This document shows positions 45,688-55,547 of a stretch of 64,000 nucleotides of DNA, piece after piece. The first letter of the stretch is position 1, and each line of letters starts with the position of its first letter. Both the position numbers and the translations under genes were made by a program. Origin of the DNA: Methylotetracoccus oryzae (lineage in GTDB: Bacteria; Pseudomonadota; Gammaproteobacteria; Methylococcales; Methylococcaceae); the NCBI RefSeq assembly GCF_006175985.1, contig NZ_SRSH01000003.1:124001-188000 (forward strand), in the 5' to 3' direction. The notes under the pieces were generated by a model. That model saw only the letters and a program-made list of their open reading frames with translations, did no database searches and was not told where the DNA came from.

Positions 45688-47862
45688 ATGCCGTTGCCCG
45701 CCTTTCCTCGCTGCCTTGCTGCCGTCCTTTTGCCTGCCATCGCCATCCTGTTGACGGCTTGCGGCGAGGGGCCCTGGAACAGCCCTTATCCAGCGGGCGC
45801 GGCATCCGGACGCACGCTGTTCGCCTCGTTCTCGGAGCGCCCGAAACATCTGGATCCGGCGCGCGCCTACAGCTCGGACGAATTCCGGATCATAGGGCAG
45901 GTTTACGAGCCGCCACTCCAGTACCACTATCTGCAGCGGCCGTATGCCCTCGAGCCGCTCACTGCTGTTGTATTGCCGACGGTTCGCTATCTGGACCGGG
46001 ATCTGAAGGTCCTGCCGGACGATGCGCCGGAGGCCGCCATCGCCTACAGCGAGTATGCGATCCGTCTGAAGCCGGGGATTCGTTTCCAGCCGCACCCCGC
46101 GTTCGTGCGCGATTCCGAGGGCGCTTATCGCTATCACGCGCTGACCGACGAGCAACTGGCGAGTATCGCCAGGCTCGACGACTTCGGTGAGCTTGCGACC
46201 CGGGAATTGACGGCCGACGATTACGCACACCAGGTCAAGCGTCTGGCTCATCCGCAACTGCACTCGCCCATTGCCGAGTTGATGAAGACCTACATCGTCG
46301 GGTTCAGGGAACTGGCCGACGTGCTGAAGCGCGATCTCGATGCGAAAGGCCCCGGGACCGTGCTCGATCTGCGTGATTACGCCCTGGAGGGGGTGCAGGT
46401 CGTGGACGCTCACCATTATCGGGTGCGCCTACACGGGAAGTATCCGCAGTTCCGTTTCTGGCTGGCCATGCCGTTCTTCGCTCCGATGCCGTGGGAGGCC
46501 GAGCGCTTCTATAGTCAGCCGGGACTGGTGGCGAAGAACGTCACGCTGGACTGGTATCCGGTCGGCACCGGCGCCTACCAGCTGATCGAGAACAATCCGA
46601 ACCGGCGGATCGTGCTGGGCCGGAATCCCTATTTTCATGACGAGTTTTACCCGACCGAGGGCGAGCCCGGCGATCGGGAATCGGGCCTGCTGGTCAATGC
46701 CGGCAATCGCTTGCCCTTCATCGATCGCGTGGTGCTGGCGCTGGAAAAGGAGACGATCCCCTACTGGAACAAGTTTCTGCAGGGCTACTACGACTCGTCG
46801 GGCCTGGCCTCGGACAATTTCGATCAGGCCGTGCAGTTCAGCGCGCAGGGCAATGCCGAACTGACGCGCGAGATGCAGGCTCAGGGCATCTCGCTCGAGA
46901 CAGCGGTTGCCGCTTCCTCGTATTACATGGGGTTCAATCTGCTGGATCCCGTCATCGGTGGACTGGACGAGCGTCACTGCAAACTGCGGCAGGCGCTGAG
47001 CATCGCGCTGGACTACGAGGAGTTCATCACGATCTTCATGAATGGTCGGGGCATTCCCGCGCAGGGCATGGTGCCGCCGGGGATCTTCGGTCATCTTGAT
47101 GGACCGCGCGGCATCAATCCCTACGTCTATGATTGGGTCGGGAATGCGCCACGCCGCAAGTCCATCGAGGCAGCCCGGCAACGGCTGGCCGAGGCGGGCT
47201 ATCCGCGCGGTGTCGACGCGGTGACCGGCAAGCCCCTGGTGCTGTATCTGGACATTACGGCGCGCGGGCCGGACGACAAATCCTTGCTGAACTGGTATCG
47301 AAAGCAGTTCGACAAGCTCGGCATCCAGCTCGTGTTGCGGGCCACCGACTACAACCAGTTCCAGCAGAAGATGGCGAACGGCAATGCGCAGATCTTTCAG
47401 TGGGGTTGGAACGCGGATTATCCCGATCCCGAGAACTTCTTCTTTCTGCTGTATGGGCCGAACCGCAAGGCCGGGCTCGGTGGCGAGAATGCGGCCAACT
47501 ACCAGAGCGAACGCTTCGACCGGCTATTCGAGCGCATGCGGAACATGGACGACGGGCCTGCGCGCCTGGAGGTGATCCAGCAGTTACAGGAGATCGTCCG
47601 CCACGACGCGCCCTGGATCTTCGGCTACCATCCCAAGAGCTTTGCGCTGCATCACGCCTGGTTCCGCAATCTGAAGCCCAATCTGATGGCGAATAACGAA
47701 CTCAAATACCAGCTGATCGAACCGGCGCAGCGGGTGGCGCGCCAACGGGAATGGAACCGCCCCCGGGTCTGGCCATTGCTGGTCGGCCTGATCCTGTTCT
47801 TCGCGGCGCTGGTGCCGGCCTGGCACGGCTATCGCCGACGCCAGAGGGCCAGCGCGCTGTGA
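45688..47862 (+). CDS. peptide-type ABC importer substrate-binding lipoprotein
   Basis: The 724-residue SBP_bac_5 (DppA/OppA/YejA-like) protein has a lipobox (LLTACG, Cys25). It is longer than usual and ends in a hydrophobic helix (VWPLLVGLILFFAALVPAW) with a basic tail, so it may be anchored at both ends. Typical segments are SSDEFRIIGQVYEPP near residue 62, PVGTGAYQLIENNP and KLRQALSIALDYEEF. It is coupled to the first permease gene (GTG overlapping TGA). The cargo is probably a peptide or similar compound. Confidence 0.88.
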   Translation: MPLPAFPRCLAAVLLPAIAILLTACGEGPWNSPYPAGAASGRTLFASFSERPKHLDPARAYSSDEFRIIGQVYEPPLQYHYLQRPYALEPLTAVVLPTVRYLDRDLKVLPDDAPEAAIAYSEYAIRLKPGIRFQPHPAFVRDSEGAYRYHALTDEQLASIARLDDFGELATRELTADDYAHQVKRLAHPQLHSPIAELMKTYIVGFRELADVLKRDLDAKGPGTVLDLRDYALEGVQVVDAHHYRVRLHGKYPQFRFWLAMPFFAPMPWEAERFYSQPGLVAKNVTLDWYPVGTGAYQLIENNPNRRIVLGRNPYFHDEFYPTEGEPGDRESGLLVNAGNRLPFIDRVVLALEKETIPYWNKFLQGYYDSSGLASDNFDQAVQFSAQGNAELTREMQAQGISLETAVAASSYYMGFNLLDPVIGGLDERHCKLRQALSIALDYEEFITIFMNGRGIPAQGMVPPGIFGHLDGPRGINPYVYDWVGNAPRRKSIEAARQRLAEAGYPRGVDAVTGKPLVLYLDITARGPDDKSLLNWYRKQFDKLGIQLVLRATDYNQFQQKMANGNAQIFQWGWNADYPDPENFFFLLYGPNRKAGLGGENAANYQSERFDRLFERMRNMDDGPARLEVIQQLQEIVRHDAPWIFGYHPKSFALHHAWFRNLKPNLMANNELKYQLIEPAQRVARQREWNRPRVWPLLVGLILFFAALVPAWHGYRRRQRASAL

Positions 47863-48836
47863 GCGCCTATCTGATCCGACGCCTGCTGTACGCCGTCCCG
47901 CTATTGCTGGGAGTCAACATCCTGACCTTTCTGCTGTTCTTTGTCGTGAACACACCCGACGACATGGCGCGCATGCAGCTCGGGCAGAAACGGGTGGGGC
48001 CGGAGGCCATCCTCGACTGGAAGCACGAGCGCGGCTACGACCTGCCGCTGCTCTGGAATGAGGGCGCTGAAGGAACGGCCCAGGTCACCGAGACGATCTT
48101 CTACCAGAAGTCCGTCGGTCTGTTTCTGTTCCGTTTCGGTCGCTCCGACCAGGGTCGTGACATCGGTGCCGACATAAGGACCCGAATGTGGCCCTCGCTC
48201 GCGATCGCGACGCCGTCGCTGGTGCTCGGTGTCACGGTCAATGTCTCGCTGGCGCTGTTGGTCGTGCTGTTCCGGCTGACCTATCTCGAGTTCTGGGGCA
48301 TGGCCCTGTGCGTTGCGCTGATGTCCGTGTCGTCGCTGTTCTACATCATCGGGGGCCAATATCTGTTCGGAAAGCTGCTGCAGCTGGTGCCGATCTCGGG
48401 CTACGACGGAGGTCGCGATGCCTGGCGGTTTCTGATCCTGCCGCTGACGATCAGCGTCATTTCGGGGATCGGGTCCGGCGTGCGCTGGTATCGGACGCTC
48501 TTTCTCGACGAAGTCGAGAAGGACTATGTGCGCACCGCGCGGGCGAAAGGGCTGGGCGAACTTCGGGTGCTGTTCACGCACGTACTACGGAACGCCCTGA
48601 TCCCGATCCTGACCGGTATCGTCGTGCTGCTCCCGCTGCTGTTCACCGGCAGTCTGCTGAACGAATCCTTCTTCGCGATTCCGGGCCTGGGCAGCTATAC
48701 GATCGACGCGATCCAGCAGCAGGACTTCGCGATCGTCCGCTCAATGGTGTACCTCGGTTCGACGCTGTACATCCTCGGGCTCCTGCTGACGGACATTTCC
48801 TATACCCTCGTCGATCCCCGGGTACGCCTGCATTGA
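47859..48836 (+). CDS. ABC importer permease (YejB/DppB-like)
   Basis: The 325-residue inner-membrane permease begins with the DppB-type helix (YLIRRLLYAVPLLLGVNILTFLLFF) and has the EAA loop (EKDYVRTARAKGLGELRVLFTHVLRNALIPIL) that contacts the ATPase. Six helices are expected. The start is a GTG overlapping the previous stop. The next gene starts with TTG overlapping this stop, so all four genes of the importer are translationally coupled. Confidence 0.88.
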   Translation: MSAYLIRRLLYAVPLLLGVNILTFLLFFVVNTPDDMARMQLGQKRVGPEAILDWKHERGYDLPLLWNEGAEGTAQVTETIFYQKSVGLFLFRFGRSDQGRDIGADIRTRMWPSLAIATPSLVLGVTVNVSLALLVVLFRLTYLEFWGMALCVALMSVSSLFYIIGGQYLFGKLLQLVPISGYDGGRDAWRFLILPLTISVISGIGSGVRWYRTLFLDEVEKDYVRTARAKGLGELRVLFTHVLRNALIPILTGIVVLLPLLFTGSLLNESFFAIPGLGSYTIDAIQQQDFAIVRSMVYLGSTLYILGLLLTDISYTLVDPRVRLH

Positions 48837-50227
48837 TCCCGACCCTGTTCTGGACCGACGGCCTGTTTTTCCTGGTGCTGGTCATGGCCGGGGCCCTGGT
48901 GCTCGTGATGCGTCGCCGCGAGCACTTTCGTCGCCCCTGGCGCACGGTTTCGCGGAGCACCCCGGCGATGGTGTCCCTGGTCGTGATCGCGGTGTATCTC
49001 GCCGTCGGCATCGTTGACTCCGTGCACTTCTTCCCGCGCGCCGATGCGGCAGGAAGCGCAGCGGGCGCGAACGAGCCGATCAGCCTGCTCGATCACTGGC
49101 TCGGGGGATTGCGTACCCGTACCGAGAAGACCTACTCGGAACCCTTCGCGGCCTACGCCTATGCGAAGGAGCATCTGCCGACTGCCGACGGCGGTCAGCG
49201 TTGGGATTACCCCCGACTGACATATGGCGGCGCGCATCTGGTCGATCCCGAGTCCGAGAGGGTCCGCGATATCGCCGTCACCGGTGTGCGCGGTGCCGGG
49301 CAGGGCGGGTTGATGTGGCTGATTGCCGCGGCCGGTATTGCGGCGCTGATTGCGAGGTCGCGGCGTGAGCCGATTGGCCGGGTCGTCCATCGCGTGGCCC
49401 GCGGTCAGACGCCCCTGCCATGGCGTGCGATGTTGCTCACGCTGCTGCTGCTGTGCGTTGGGGGCGGTGCGATTGCCGAGTGGAGTGCGCACTACCATGT
49501 GTTCGGCACGGACAAGGTCGGCGCCGATGTGCTCTATCAGACCATCAAGAGCATACGGACGGGGTTGCTGATCGGGACGCTGACCACCTTCGTGACCTTG
49601 CCGCTGGCATTGGTCCTGGGGCTTGCGGCCGGCTATTTCCGTGGCTGGGCCGACGATCTCATCCAATACCTGTATACCACCTTGAATTCGATACCGCATG
49701 TGCTGCTGATCGCGGCCGCGATTCTGCTGACCCAGGTCTACATGGCGAAGCACGAAGAGGCATTCGCGAGTCTGGCCCTGCGAGCTGACCTGCGGCTGTT
49801 GTTCCTCTGTCTGATCCTTGGCCTGACCAACTGGACGGGACTCTGCCGGCTGTTGCGGGCGGAGACGCTGAAACTCCGCGAACTGGAGTATGTCCAGGCG
49901 GCGCGGGCGCTCGGCGTGCGGGATCACGGCATCCTGTTGCGCCACATCCTGCCGAATGTGTTCCACATCGTGCTGATCTCGGTCGTGCTTGATTTCAGCG
50001 GACTGGTGCTCGCCGAGGCCGTGTTGTCGTACATCAATATCGGCGTGGACCCGACGACCGAGAGCTGGGGCAATATGATCAACAGCGCCCGCCTGGAACT
50101 GGCCCGCGAGCCGCCGGTATGGTGGTCGCTGGCGGCGGCGTTCGTGTTCATGTTCACGCTGGTGCTGGCAGCGAATCTGTTTGCCGACGCGGTTCGGGAT
50201 GCGCTGGATCCGAGGCGCGCCGATTGA
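48833..50227 (+). CDS. ABC importer permease (YejE/DppC-like) with a long insertion
   Basis: The 464-residue permease is longer than the usual 280-340. After one or two N-terminal helices (LFFLVLVMAGALVLVM and MVSLVVIAVYLAVGI) there is a periplasmic stretch of about 100 residues (residues 65-160), another helix, then the transport core (GTDKVGADVLYQTIKSIRTGLLIGTLTTF). The EAA loop is LEYVQAARALGVRDHGILLRHILPN. It probably starts with TTG at 48833. The insertion may interact with the unusually large binding protein. Confidence 0.85.
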   Translation: MIPTLFWTDGLFFLVLVMAGALVLVMRRREHFRRPWRTVSRSTPAMVSLVVIAVYLAVGIVDSVHFFPRADAAGSAAGANEPISLLDHWLGGLRTRTEKTYSEPFAAYAYAKEHLPTADGGQRWDYPRLTYGGAHLVDPESERVRDIAVTGVRGAGQGGLMWLIAAAGIAALIARSRREPIGRVVHRVARGQTPLPWRAMLLTLLLLCVGGGAIAEWSAHYHVFGTDKVGADVLYQTIKSIRTGLLIGTLTTFVTLPLALVLGLAAGYFRGWADDLIQYLYTTLNSIPHVLLIAAAILLTQVYMAKHEEAFASLALRADLRLLFLCLILGLTNWTGLCRLLRAETLKLRELEYVQAARALGVRDHGILLRHILPNVFHIVLISVVLDFSGLVLAEAVLSYINIGVDPTTESWGNMINSARLELAREPPVWWSLAAAFVFMFTLVLAANLFADAVRDALDPRRAD

Positions 50228-51864
50228 TGGGCGCGGCGTCGATGCCACTGCTGCAGGTCGCGAACCTGCGCACCGGATTCGTTCAGGGCGGGGAAGTCGT
50301 TCGGGCGGTCGACGGCATCGATTTCCAGGTCGAGGCCGGGGAGACCTTTGCGCTGGTCGGCGAGTCGGGCTCCGGAAAGTCGGTCACGGCGCTGTCAGTA
50401 CTGCGGCTGCTGCCGCAGAACGGGCGCATCCTGTCCGGTTCGGTGGCGCTCGCCGGCGAGGATTTGCTGCAGTTGCCCGAACTGATGATGGGCCGGGTGC
50501 GGGGCCGCCGCATCGGGGTGATCTTCCAGGATCCTCAGACCTCGCTGAACCCCGTCCTGACCGTCGGAACCCAGATCGGCGAGGTCCTGGCCTGGCATGG
50601 TCTGCGACGGGGCCGCGCCGCCGTAGACCGGACGCTGGAACTGCTGGAACAGGTCGGCCTGCCGGAGCCGCGGAGGGCGGTGTCGGCTTACCCGCACCAG
50701 CTCTCCGGCGGTATGCGTCAGCGGGTCATGATTGCCATCGCCCTGGCCGGCGAACCCGAACTGCTGATCGCGGATGAGCCGACCACCGCGCTTGATGTCA
50801 CGCTGCAGGCCCAGATACTGGTCTTGCTGAAGACCCTGCAGCGCGACCTGGGCATGGCCTTGTGGCTGATCACCCACGACCTCGGGATCGTGGCCGAAAT
50901 GGCCGATCGCGTGGCCGTGATGCAGAGCGGACGAATCGTCGAGACCGCCGATTGCAAGCGCTTCTTCGCCCGGCCCGAGCACCCCTACAGCCGCCAGTTG
51001 CTCGAACGGCTGCCGCGCCTGAGCGCCTGCCGCGACCACCGCGACGCGGGGGGCGATGCGCCGCCCCCGACGTTGCTCGAAGTGCGCGATTTCAAGGTCT
51101 ACTATCCGGTGCGGAAGGGTGTGTTCCAGCGCATCGTCGATCAGGTCCGGGCCGTCGACGGCGTGTCTCTCGAGCTGCCGCGGGGGCGGACACTGGCTCT
51201 TGTAGGGGAGTCGGGCTGCGGCAAGACGACGCTCGGGAAGGCGCTGTTGAGACTGATCGACCACAACGAAGGTGAGCTTCGCTACGACGGGGTGGATCTT
51301 TCGCGTCCGGGCAGTGACGACGCGCAGCGCCGGCTGCGGGCCCAGATGCAGATCGTGTTTCAGGATCCTTTTTCGGCGATGAATCCGCGTATGCTGGTCG
51401 GTGACATCATCGAGGAGGGGCTGCGAGCCCTGCGTCCCGAGATCGGACATGAGTCGCGCCGGGAGCGGGTGGAGACGCTGCTGGTCTCCGTGGGATTGCC
51501 GCCCGATGCGCGAAGCCGCTATCCGCATGAATTCTCCGGTGGACAGCGGCAGCGGATCTGCATCGCCCGCGCCCTCGCGGTCGAGCCCAGGCTCCTCGTC
51601 TGCGACGAGCCGACCAGCGCGCTGGACGTGTCGGTGCAGGCCCAGATACTCGCGTTGCTGGTCGACTTGCAGCGACGGCTGGGGCTCAGTTATCTGTTCA
51701 TCACGCACGATCTGGGCGTCGTGGCCGAAATTGCGCACGAGGTCGCGGTGATGTTTCAGGGCAGGATCGTCGAGCAGGGCCCCACGGCTCAGGTTCTGCT
51801 CGCGCCTGCCCATCCCTACACACGCCGGCTGTTGGCGGCCGTGCCGAAGCTCCGTTGCGGATGA
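50227..51864 (+). CDS. duplicated ABC importer ATPase (YejF-like)
   Basis: The 545-residue protein holds two ATPase domains. The first (residues 5-265) has [17 protein letters not shown] and [11 protein letters not shown]; the second (about residues 285-540) has [18 protein letters not shown] and [10 protein letters not shown]. Both carry the oligopeptide-type C-terminal hook (HPYSRQLL and HPYTRRLL). Fusion of the two ATPases in one chain is known from YejF and GsiA. The ATG overlaps the preceding stop by one base. Confidence 0.93.
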   Translation: MGAASMPLLQVANLRTGFVQGGEVVRAVDGIDFQVEAGETFALVGESGSGKSVTALSVLRLLPQNGRILSGSVALAGEDLLQLPELMMGRVRGRRIGVIFQDPQTSLNPVLTVGTQIGEVLAWHGLRRGRAAVDRTLELLEQVGLPEPRRAVSAYPHQLSGGMRQRVMIAIALAGEPELLIADEPTTALDVTLQAQILVLLKTLQRDLGMALWLITHDLGIVAEMADRVAVMQSGRIVETADCKRFFARPEHPYSRQLLERLPRLSACRDHRDAGGDAPPPTLLEVRDFKVYYPVRKGVFQRIVDQVRAVDGVSLELPRGRTLALVGESGCGKTTLGKALLRLIDHNEGELRYDGVDLSRPGSDDAQRRLRAQMQIVFQDPFSAMNPRMLVGDIIEEGLRALRPEIGHESRRERVETLLVSVGLPPDARSRYPHEFSGGQRQRICIARALAVEPRLLVCDEPTSALDVSVQAQILALLVDLQRRLGLSYLFITHDLGVVAEIAHEVAVMFQGRIVEQGPTAQVLLAPAHPYTRRLLAAVPKLRCG

Positions 51865-51921
51865 TCCGGCGCGCGGTCTGCAATACGATCCGGAACTGAA
51901 CTGAACGGAGGTTTCATCCCC

Positions 51922-52314
51922 ATGGCACGTATTACCGCATTGCATCACACCTCGTTGCTGGTCAGCGATCTCGCCGTCGCCCGAGGTTTCTACGAGAACA
52001 TTCTCGGCCTGCAACCCAGTCCGAAGCGGCCTCAGCTGAAGTACGACGGTGTCTGGTACGAGATCGGCGCGCAGCAGATCCATTTGCTGGCGCTGCCGAA
52101 TCCCGATGTCGATGCAGTGCGTCCTGAACACGGCGGTCGAGACCGTCATGTCGCGCTGCTGATCGACGACATCGACGGCATGCGCGCGAAGCTGGATGGG
52201 GCCGGAGTGCCCTACACGTACAGTGCCACTGGTCGGCCCGCGATTTTCTGCCGCGATCCGGAAGGCAATGCGTTCGAGTTGATCGCGCAGGAGTTCATGC
52301 TACCGCCTGGCTGA
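51922..52314 (+). CDS. VOC-family (glyoxalase-like) protein
   Basis: The 130-residue protein has the two beta-alpha repeats of the glyoxalase/dioxygenase fold. It has a metal-type His in ITALHHTSLLVSDLAVARGFYENILGL, a second in GRDRHVALLIDDIDGM, and a Glu in DPEGNAFELIAQEF. The substrate is unknown. A GGAGG site lies ten bases upstream. It lies between the importer operon and the histidine kinase. Confidence 0.83.
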   Translation: MARITALHHTSLLVSDLAVARGFYENILGLQPSPKRPQLKYDGVWYEIGAQQIHLLALPNPDVDAVRPEHGGRDRHVALLIDDIDGMRAKLDGAGVPYTYSATGRPAIFCRDPEGNAFELIAQEFMLPPG

Positions 52315-52475
52315 GCCCGCACGGGGAACCACAGGCGCGTTCACGGTCAGGAGCGGGACTCTCGTGATCGCGCCGCCGAGGTCTCGATCCACGAAGCTGC
52401 GTCGCGTTATGATCGGAGGGCGCATTTCAGAAGCACGGAGGTCGGTCTGTACCTGCACCCAGACGGAGTTTGCTG

Positions 52476-54434
52476 ATGACATCGGGTCTGTTTGATTGGT
52501 CGGCAACGCAAGGCCTTGTTCCGCATGCCAGTTGCCTGTTGTGGAACCGGGATCTGCTGCGACTGTTCGCCGTGTCGGATTCGGTGATTGCCTTCTCATA
52601 TTATTCGATTCCCTTCGGCCTGGCCTATTTCGCCTGGCGCCGAGCGGACCTCGCATATCGCTGGATGGTCCTGCTGTTCGCGGCTTTCATCCTGGCGTGC
52701 GGTACCAACCACATGCTCGATGTATGGACCCTCTGGCACCCCAGTTACGTTCTTCAGGGCACGGTGAAGGCGTTGACGGCGGGCATTTCGCTGGCCACGG
52801 CGGTGCTGCTGTGGCGCTTGATCCCGCATGCGCTGGCGCTGCCGGGACCGGCTCAGCTCGCCGCGTTGAACCGCGACCTGAGCCAGGAGGCCGAGCAGCG
52901 GCGACAGGCGGTGCAAAGGCTGCGTGTGGAAGCCGCTCAACGTGAGCGGATCCAGCACGAACTGAGTCTGAACGAGGCCCGCCTGCGGGCGATACTGGAC
53001 ACCGCCATCGAGGGCATCATCGTTTTTGACGGTAATGGCAGGATCGAGACCGCCAATCCGGCAGCGGCTTCGATGTTCGGTTATGAGGGGACCTCGCTGG
53101 TAGGCAAGGAAATGACTCGACTGATTCCGGACCCGGGCTTCGAGTGGCATGCCGAGAATGTCGTCCGGGAGTTGAGCGGTAGCCGACGGGACGGCGGGGC
53201 TTTCCCGCTCGAGATTGCGGTCGGTCGGTTCTCCAGCGCGGATAGCGGCAATTACGTCGGCCTCGTGCGCGACATTACCCTGCGCAAGGCGTCCGAAGCC
53301 GCCCTGCGCGACAGCGAGAAGCGTCTGGAACTGGCCCTGCTGGGGTCCGATCTCGGGACTTGGGACTGGAACCTGGCCACCGGTCGGATCGTGTTCAGCG
53401 AGCGATGGGCAACGATGCTGGGCTACGAACCGTCCGAGATCCGGTCCGATTTTCAGCAGTGGGAAAAGCTGGTGCACCCGGATGACCTGCCGCGTGTGCA
53501 GGCCCTGCTGGATGAGCATTTGCGGGGTCTGACGCCGTTGTACGAGGCCGAGCACCGGCTCGTCACGAGTGGCGGCGAATGGCTGTGGGTGCTGTCCCGC
53601 GGTCGCGTCATGGAGCGGGAACCGGGAGGAACGCCGCTGCGCGCGAGCGGCACCCACATGGATATCACGGCGCGCAAGCAACTCGAACGCCGACTCGCCG
53701 AGCAGAACGAGGAGCTGGCCTACGCGCAGCAATTCACGACCGCGGGCGAAATCGCTGCGATGATGGCGCACGAGCTGAATCAGCCGCTGGCGGCTTTGAG
53801 CAACTATCTGGGCGGCGCCAAACTCCGGTTCGGGCCTGTGCTGGCCGATCACCCGCCATTGCAGCAGATCATCGATTCGGCGCTGCGGCTGTCGGATCGC
53901 GCCGCAGGCGTCATCTCGGGCATTCGCAATCTGGTCAGGAAACACGATTTTCAACCAGCCTGGGTGACCATCGATCAGTTGTTCGAGGAGACGCTGCAGT
54001 TGGTGTCGCCCGATCTGCAGCTGCGGCGGGTACGCTTGGTCGTCGACTTGCCGCCGCACCTGCCGCCGGTCTGGGGCCAGTTGGTCCTGCTGAAGCAGTT
54101 GTTCCTGAATCTGGTGACCAACGGGGTTGAGGCGATGCGGGACACCTTTCGCTCGCGACGGGTGTTGACGCTGTCCGCGCGGCAGATCGACGCGGCGGCG
54201 CTGAGGATCGATGTTGCGGATACGGGCTCGGGTATTGCGTCCGGACTGGAGGATCGCATGTTCAAACCCTTCGTCAGCACCAAGCCGGAGGGCCTGGGGC
54301 TTGGCCTGGCGATCTGCCGCAGCATCGTCGAGCTTCACGGCGGAGAGATCGAGGCCGAGTCAGTGCATGGCGAAGGCACGACATTTCATGTCACACTGCC
54401 GCTGCGCCGCGAGGAGGCTGACTGTGCAGTGTGA
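52476..54434 (+). CDS. PAS sensor histidine kinase with ethylene-receptor-like binding domain
   Basis: The 652-residue kinase starts with three membrane helices that match the ethylene-binding domain of plant ETR1. Asp35, Tyr42, Ile45, Pro46, Ile72, Cys75 and His79 correspond to ETR1 Asp25, Tyr32, Ile35, Pro36, Ile62, Cys65 and His69, all shifted by exactly ten. Cys75 and His79 would bind copper(I). A coiled-coil linker, two PAS domains (about residues 170-275 and 285-405), and a kinase core follow. The core has the phospho-acceptor His432 in MMAHELNQPLA, an N box (NLVTNGVEA), and G boxes (DTGSGI, GLGLGLAI). It is coupled to the response regulator gene. GGAG lies 7 bases upstream of the ATG. 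Confidence 0.9.
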   Translation: MTSGLFDWSATQGLVPHASCLLWNRDLLRLFAVSDSVIAFSYYSIPFGLAYFAWRRADLAYRWMVLLFAAFILACGTNHMLDVWTLWHPSYVLQGTVKALTAGISLATAVLLWRLIPHALALPGPAQLAALNRDLSQEAEQRRQAVQRLRVEAAQRERIQHELSLNEARLRAILDTAIEGIIVFDGNGRIETANPAAASMFGYEGTSLVGKEMTRLIPDPGFEWHAENVVRELSGSRRDGGAFPLEIAVGRFSSADSGNYVGLVRDITLRKASEAALRDSEKRLELALLGSDLGTWDWNLATGRIVFSERWATMLGYEPSEIRSDFQQWEKLVHPDDLPRVQALLDEHLRGLTPLYEAEHRLVTSGGEWLWVLSRGRVMEREPGGTPLRASGTHMDITARKQLERRLAEQNEELAYAQQFTTAGEIAAMMAHELNQPLAALSNYLGGAKLRFGPVLADHPPLQQIIDSALRLSDRAAGVISGIRNLVRKHDFQPAWVTIDQLFEETLQLVSPDLQLRRVRLVVDLPPHLPPVWGQLVLLKQLFLNLVTNGVEAMRDTFRSRRVLTLSARQIDAAALRIDVADTGSGIASGLEDRMFKPFVSTKPEGLGLGLAICRSIVELHGGEIEAESVHGEGTTFHVTLPLRREEADCAV

Positions 54435-55038
54435 AGGTACGGTCGTCGTGGTCGACGACGATCGCGACATTCGAGAGTCGATGCAATGGCTGGTCGAATC
54501 CATCGGCCTGCGTTCGCGCGCCTTCAAGAGCGCGGAGGACTTCCTGGCACATCCCGACGCATCCGAGGCCAGCTGCCTGTTGCTCGACGTGCGCATGCCC
54601 GGCATGGGCGGGCTCAGCCTGTTACGGCAACTGCAGGTGGAACGCCGCCACCTCCCGGTCATCATGCTGACGGCGCATGGCGACATACCGATGGCCGTTC
54701 AGGCCGTGAAGAGCGGCGCCTTCGACTTCATCGAGAAGCCGGGTTTGCCGGAGCAGATCCTCGAGCGGGTGCGCGATGCGTTGCGCGCCAGCGAGGAAAC
54801 TCGCGTCCGCGATGTGGCGAAGACGACGTTCAATAAATTGTTCAACCAATTGACCGAGCGTGAGCAGGGGATCCTCGTGCGCGTCGTGCAGGGCCAGTCG
54901 AATAAAAAGATCGGCACCGATCTGGCCATCAGCGAACGAACGGTCGAAAAGCATCGCGAGAGCATCCTGAAAAAGATGCACACGCGCTCGTTTGCCCAGG
55001 TGATTCGCGATTTCTCGCTCTACCGGTCCGGCGGCTAG
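54424..55038 (+). CDS. FixJ/NarL-type response regulator
   Basis: The 204-residue protein has a receiver domain with Asp11-Asp12-Asp13, phospho-acceptor Asp55 (LLLDVRMPG), Thr83 and Lys105, then a LuxR-type helix-turn-helix (LTEREQGILVRVVQGQSNKKIG...ISERTVEKHR). It starts with GTG inside the kinase gene (11-base overlap), preceded by GAGGAGG. It is the cognate partner of the ethylene-type kinase and would regulate transcription. Its targets are unknown. Confidence 0.92.
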   Translation: MQCEGTVVVVDDDRDIRESMQWLVESIGLRSRAFKSAEDFLAHPDASEASCLLLDVRMPGMGGLSLLRQLQVERRHLPVIMLTAHGDIPMAVQAVKSGAFDFIEKPGLPEQILERVRDALRASEETRVRDVAKTTFNKLFNQLTEREQGILVRVVQGQSNKKIGTDLAISERTVEKHRESILKKMHTRSFAQVIRDFSLYRSGG

Positions 55039-55386
55039 CGACGACCCCCGGGCGTAGCGGCAACCGTCGGGGTCGTGGTGACCCGCCACCCGGCTCGTCC
55101 GGCCCGCGCACGGGCTGTCAGTCCGTTCGACACCGTCGCGAGCGAACCGTTGGAAGGCAGCGGACGCCAACGGTTCCGACCTCACCGTCGTCCTCCCGGA
55201 AACGGCCTCCAGGGGCGCTGCGGGTCCCGACCGGCACGCCCTCCCGTTGCCTCTTCCCGAGGAAACGAGGCATTCCCTTGTGAACACTGAGGAAAGACTA
55301 GCCGGCGCATCCGGGCATCCGCTAGACTGCCGTCAGCCCGCCGCGCGAGCCGAGCGGGGACTGCAATTACAAGAACGGAGAAGGTT
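55039..55386. other. 348-bp region upstream of the ba3 oxidase genes
   Basis: This region separates the response regulator from the oxidase operon and should contain the oxidase promoter. No clear -35/-10 pair was recognised. The only clear signal is a GGAGAAGG ribosome binding site just before the small subunit gene. Confidence 0.4.
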
Positions 55387-55539
55387 ATGCCTGCACCTGA
55401 GCATCACGAAGAAGCGCCGGGCGATCATACATCGCCTGTCGGAACCTGGGCCCTGCTCTGTATCGTCGGCGCGGCGATGACAGCGGGGTGGCTCTTCCTG
55501 TATTTCGGCATCTTTCTGCCACGCGGCGTCGTGCAGTGA
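55387..55539 (+). CDS. cbaD: cytochrome c oxidase subunit IIa (ba3 type)
   Basis: This 50-residue product, too short for most gene callers, has a short polar N-terminus and one transmembrane helix (WALLCIVGAAMTAGWLFLYFGIFL). It lies directly upstream of subunits II and I, as in ba3-type oxidases, where subunit IIa supplies the helix missing from subunit II. GGAGAAGG lies two bases before the ATG, close but convincing. The stop is 8 bases before the subunit II start. Confidence 0.8.
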   Translation: MPAPEHHEEAPGDHTSPVGTWALLCIVGAAMTAGWLFLYFGIFLPRGVVQ

Positions 55540-55547
55540 GGCCGGGT

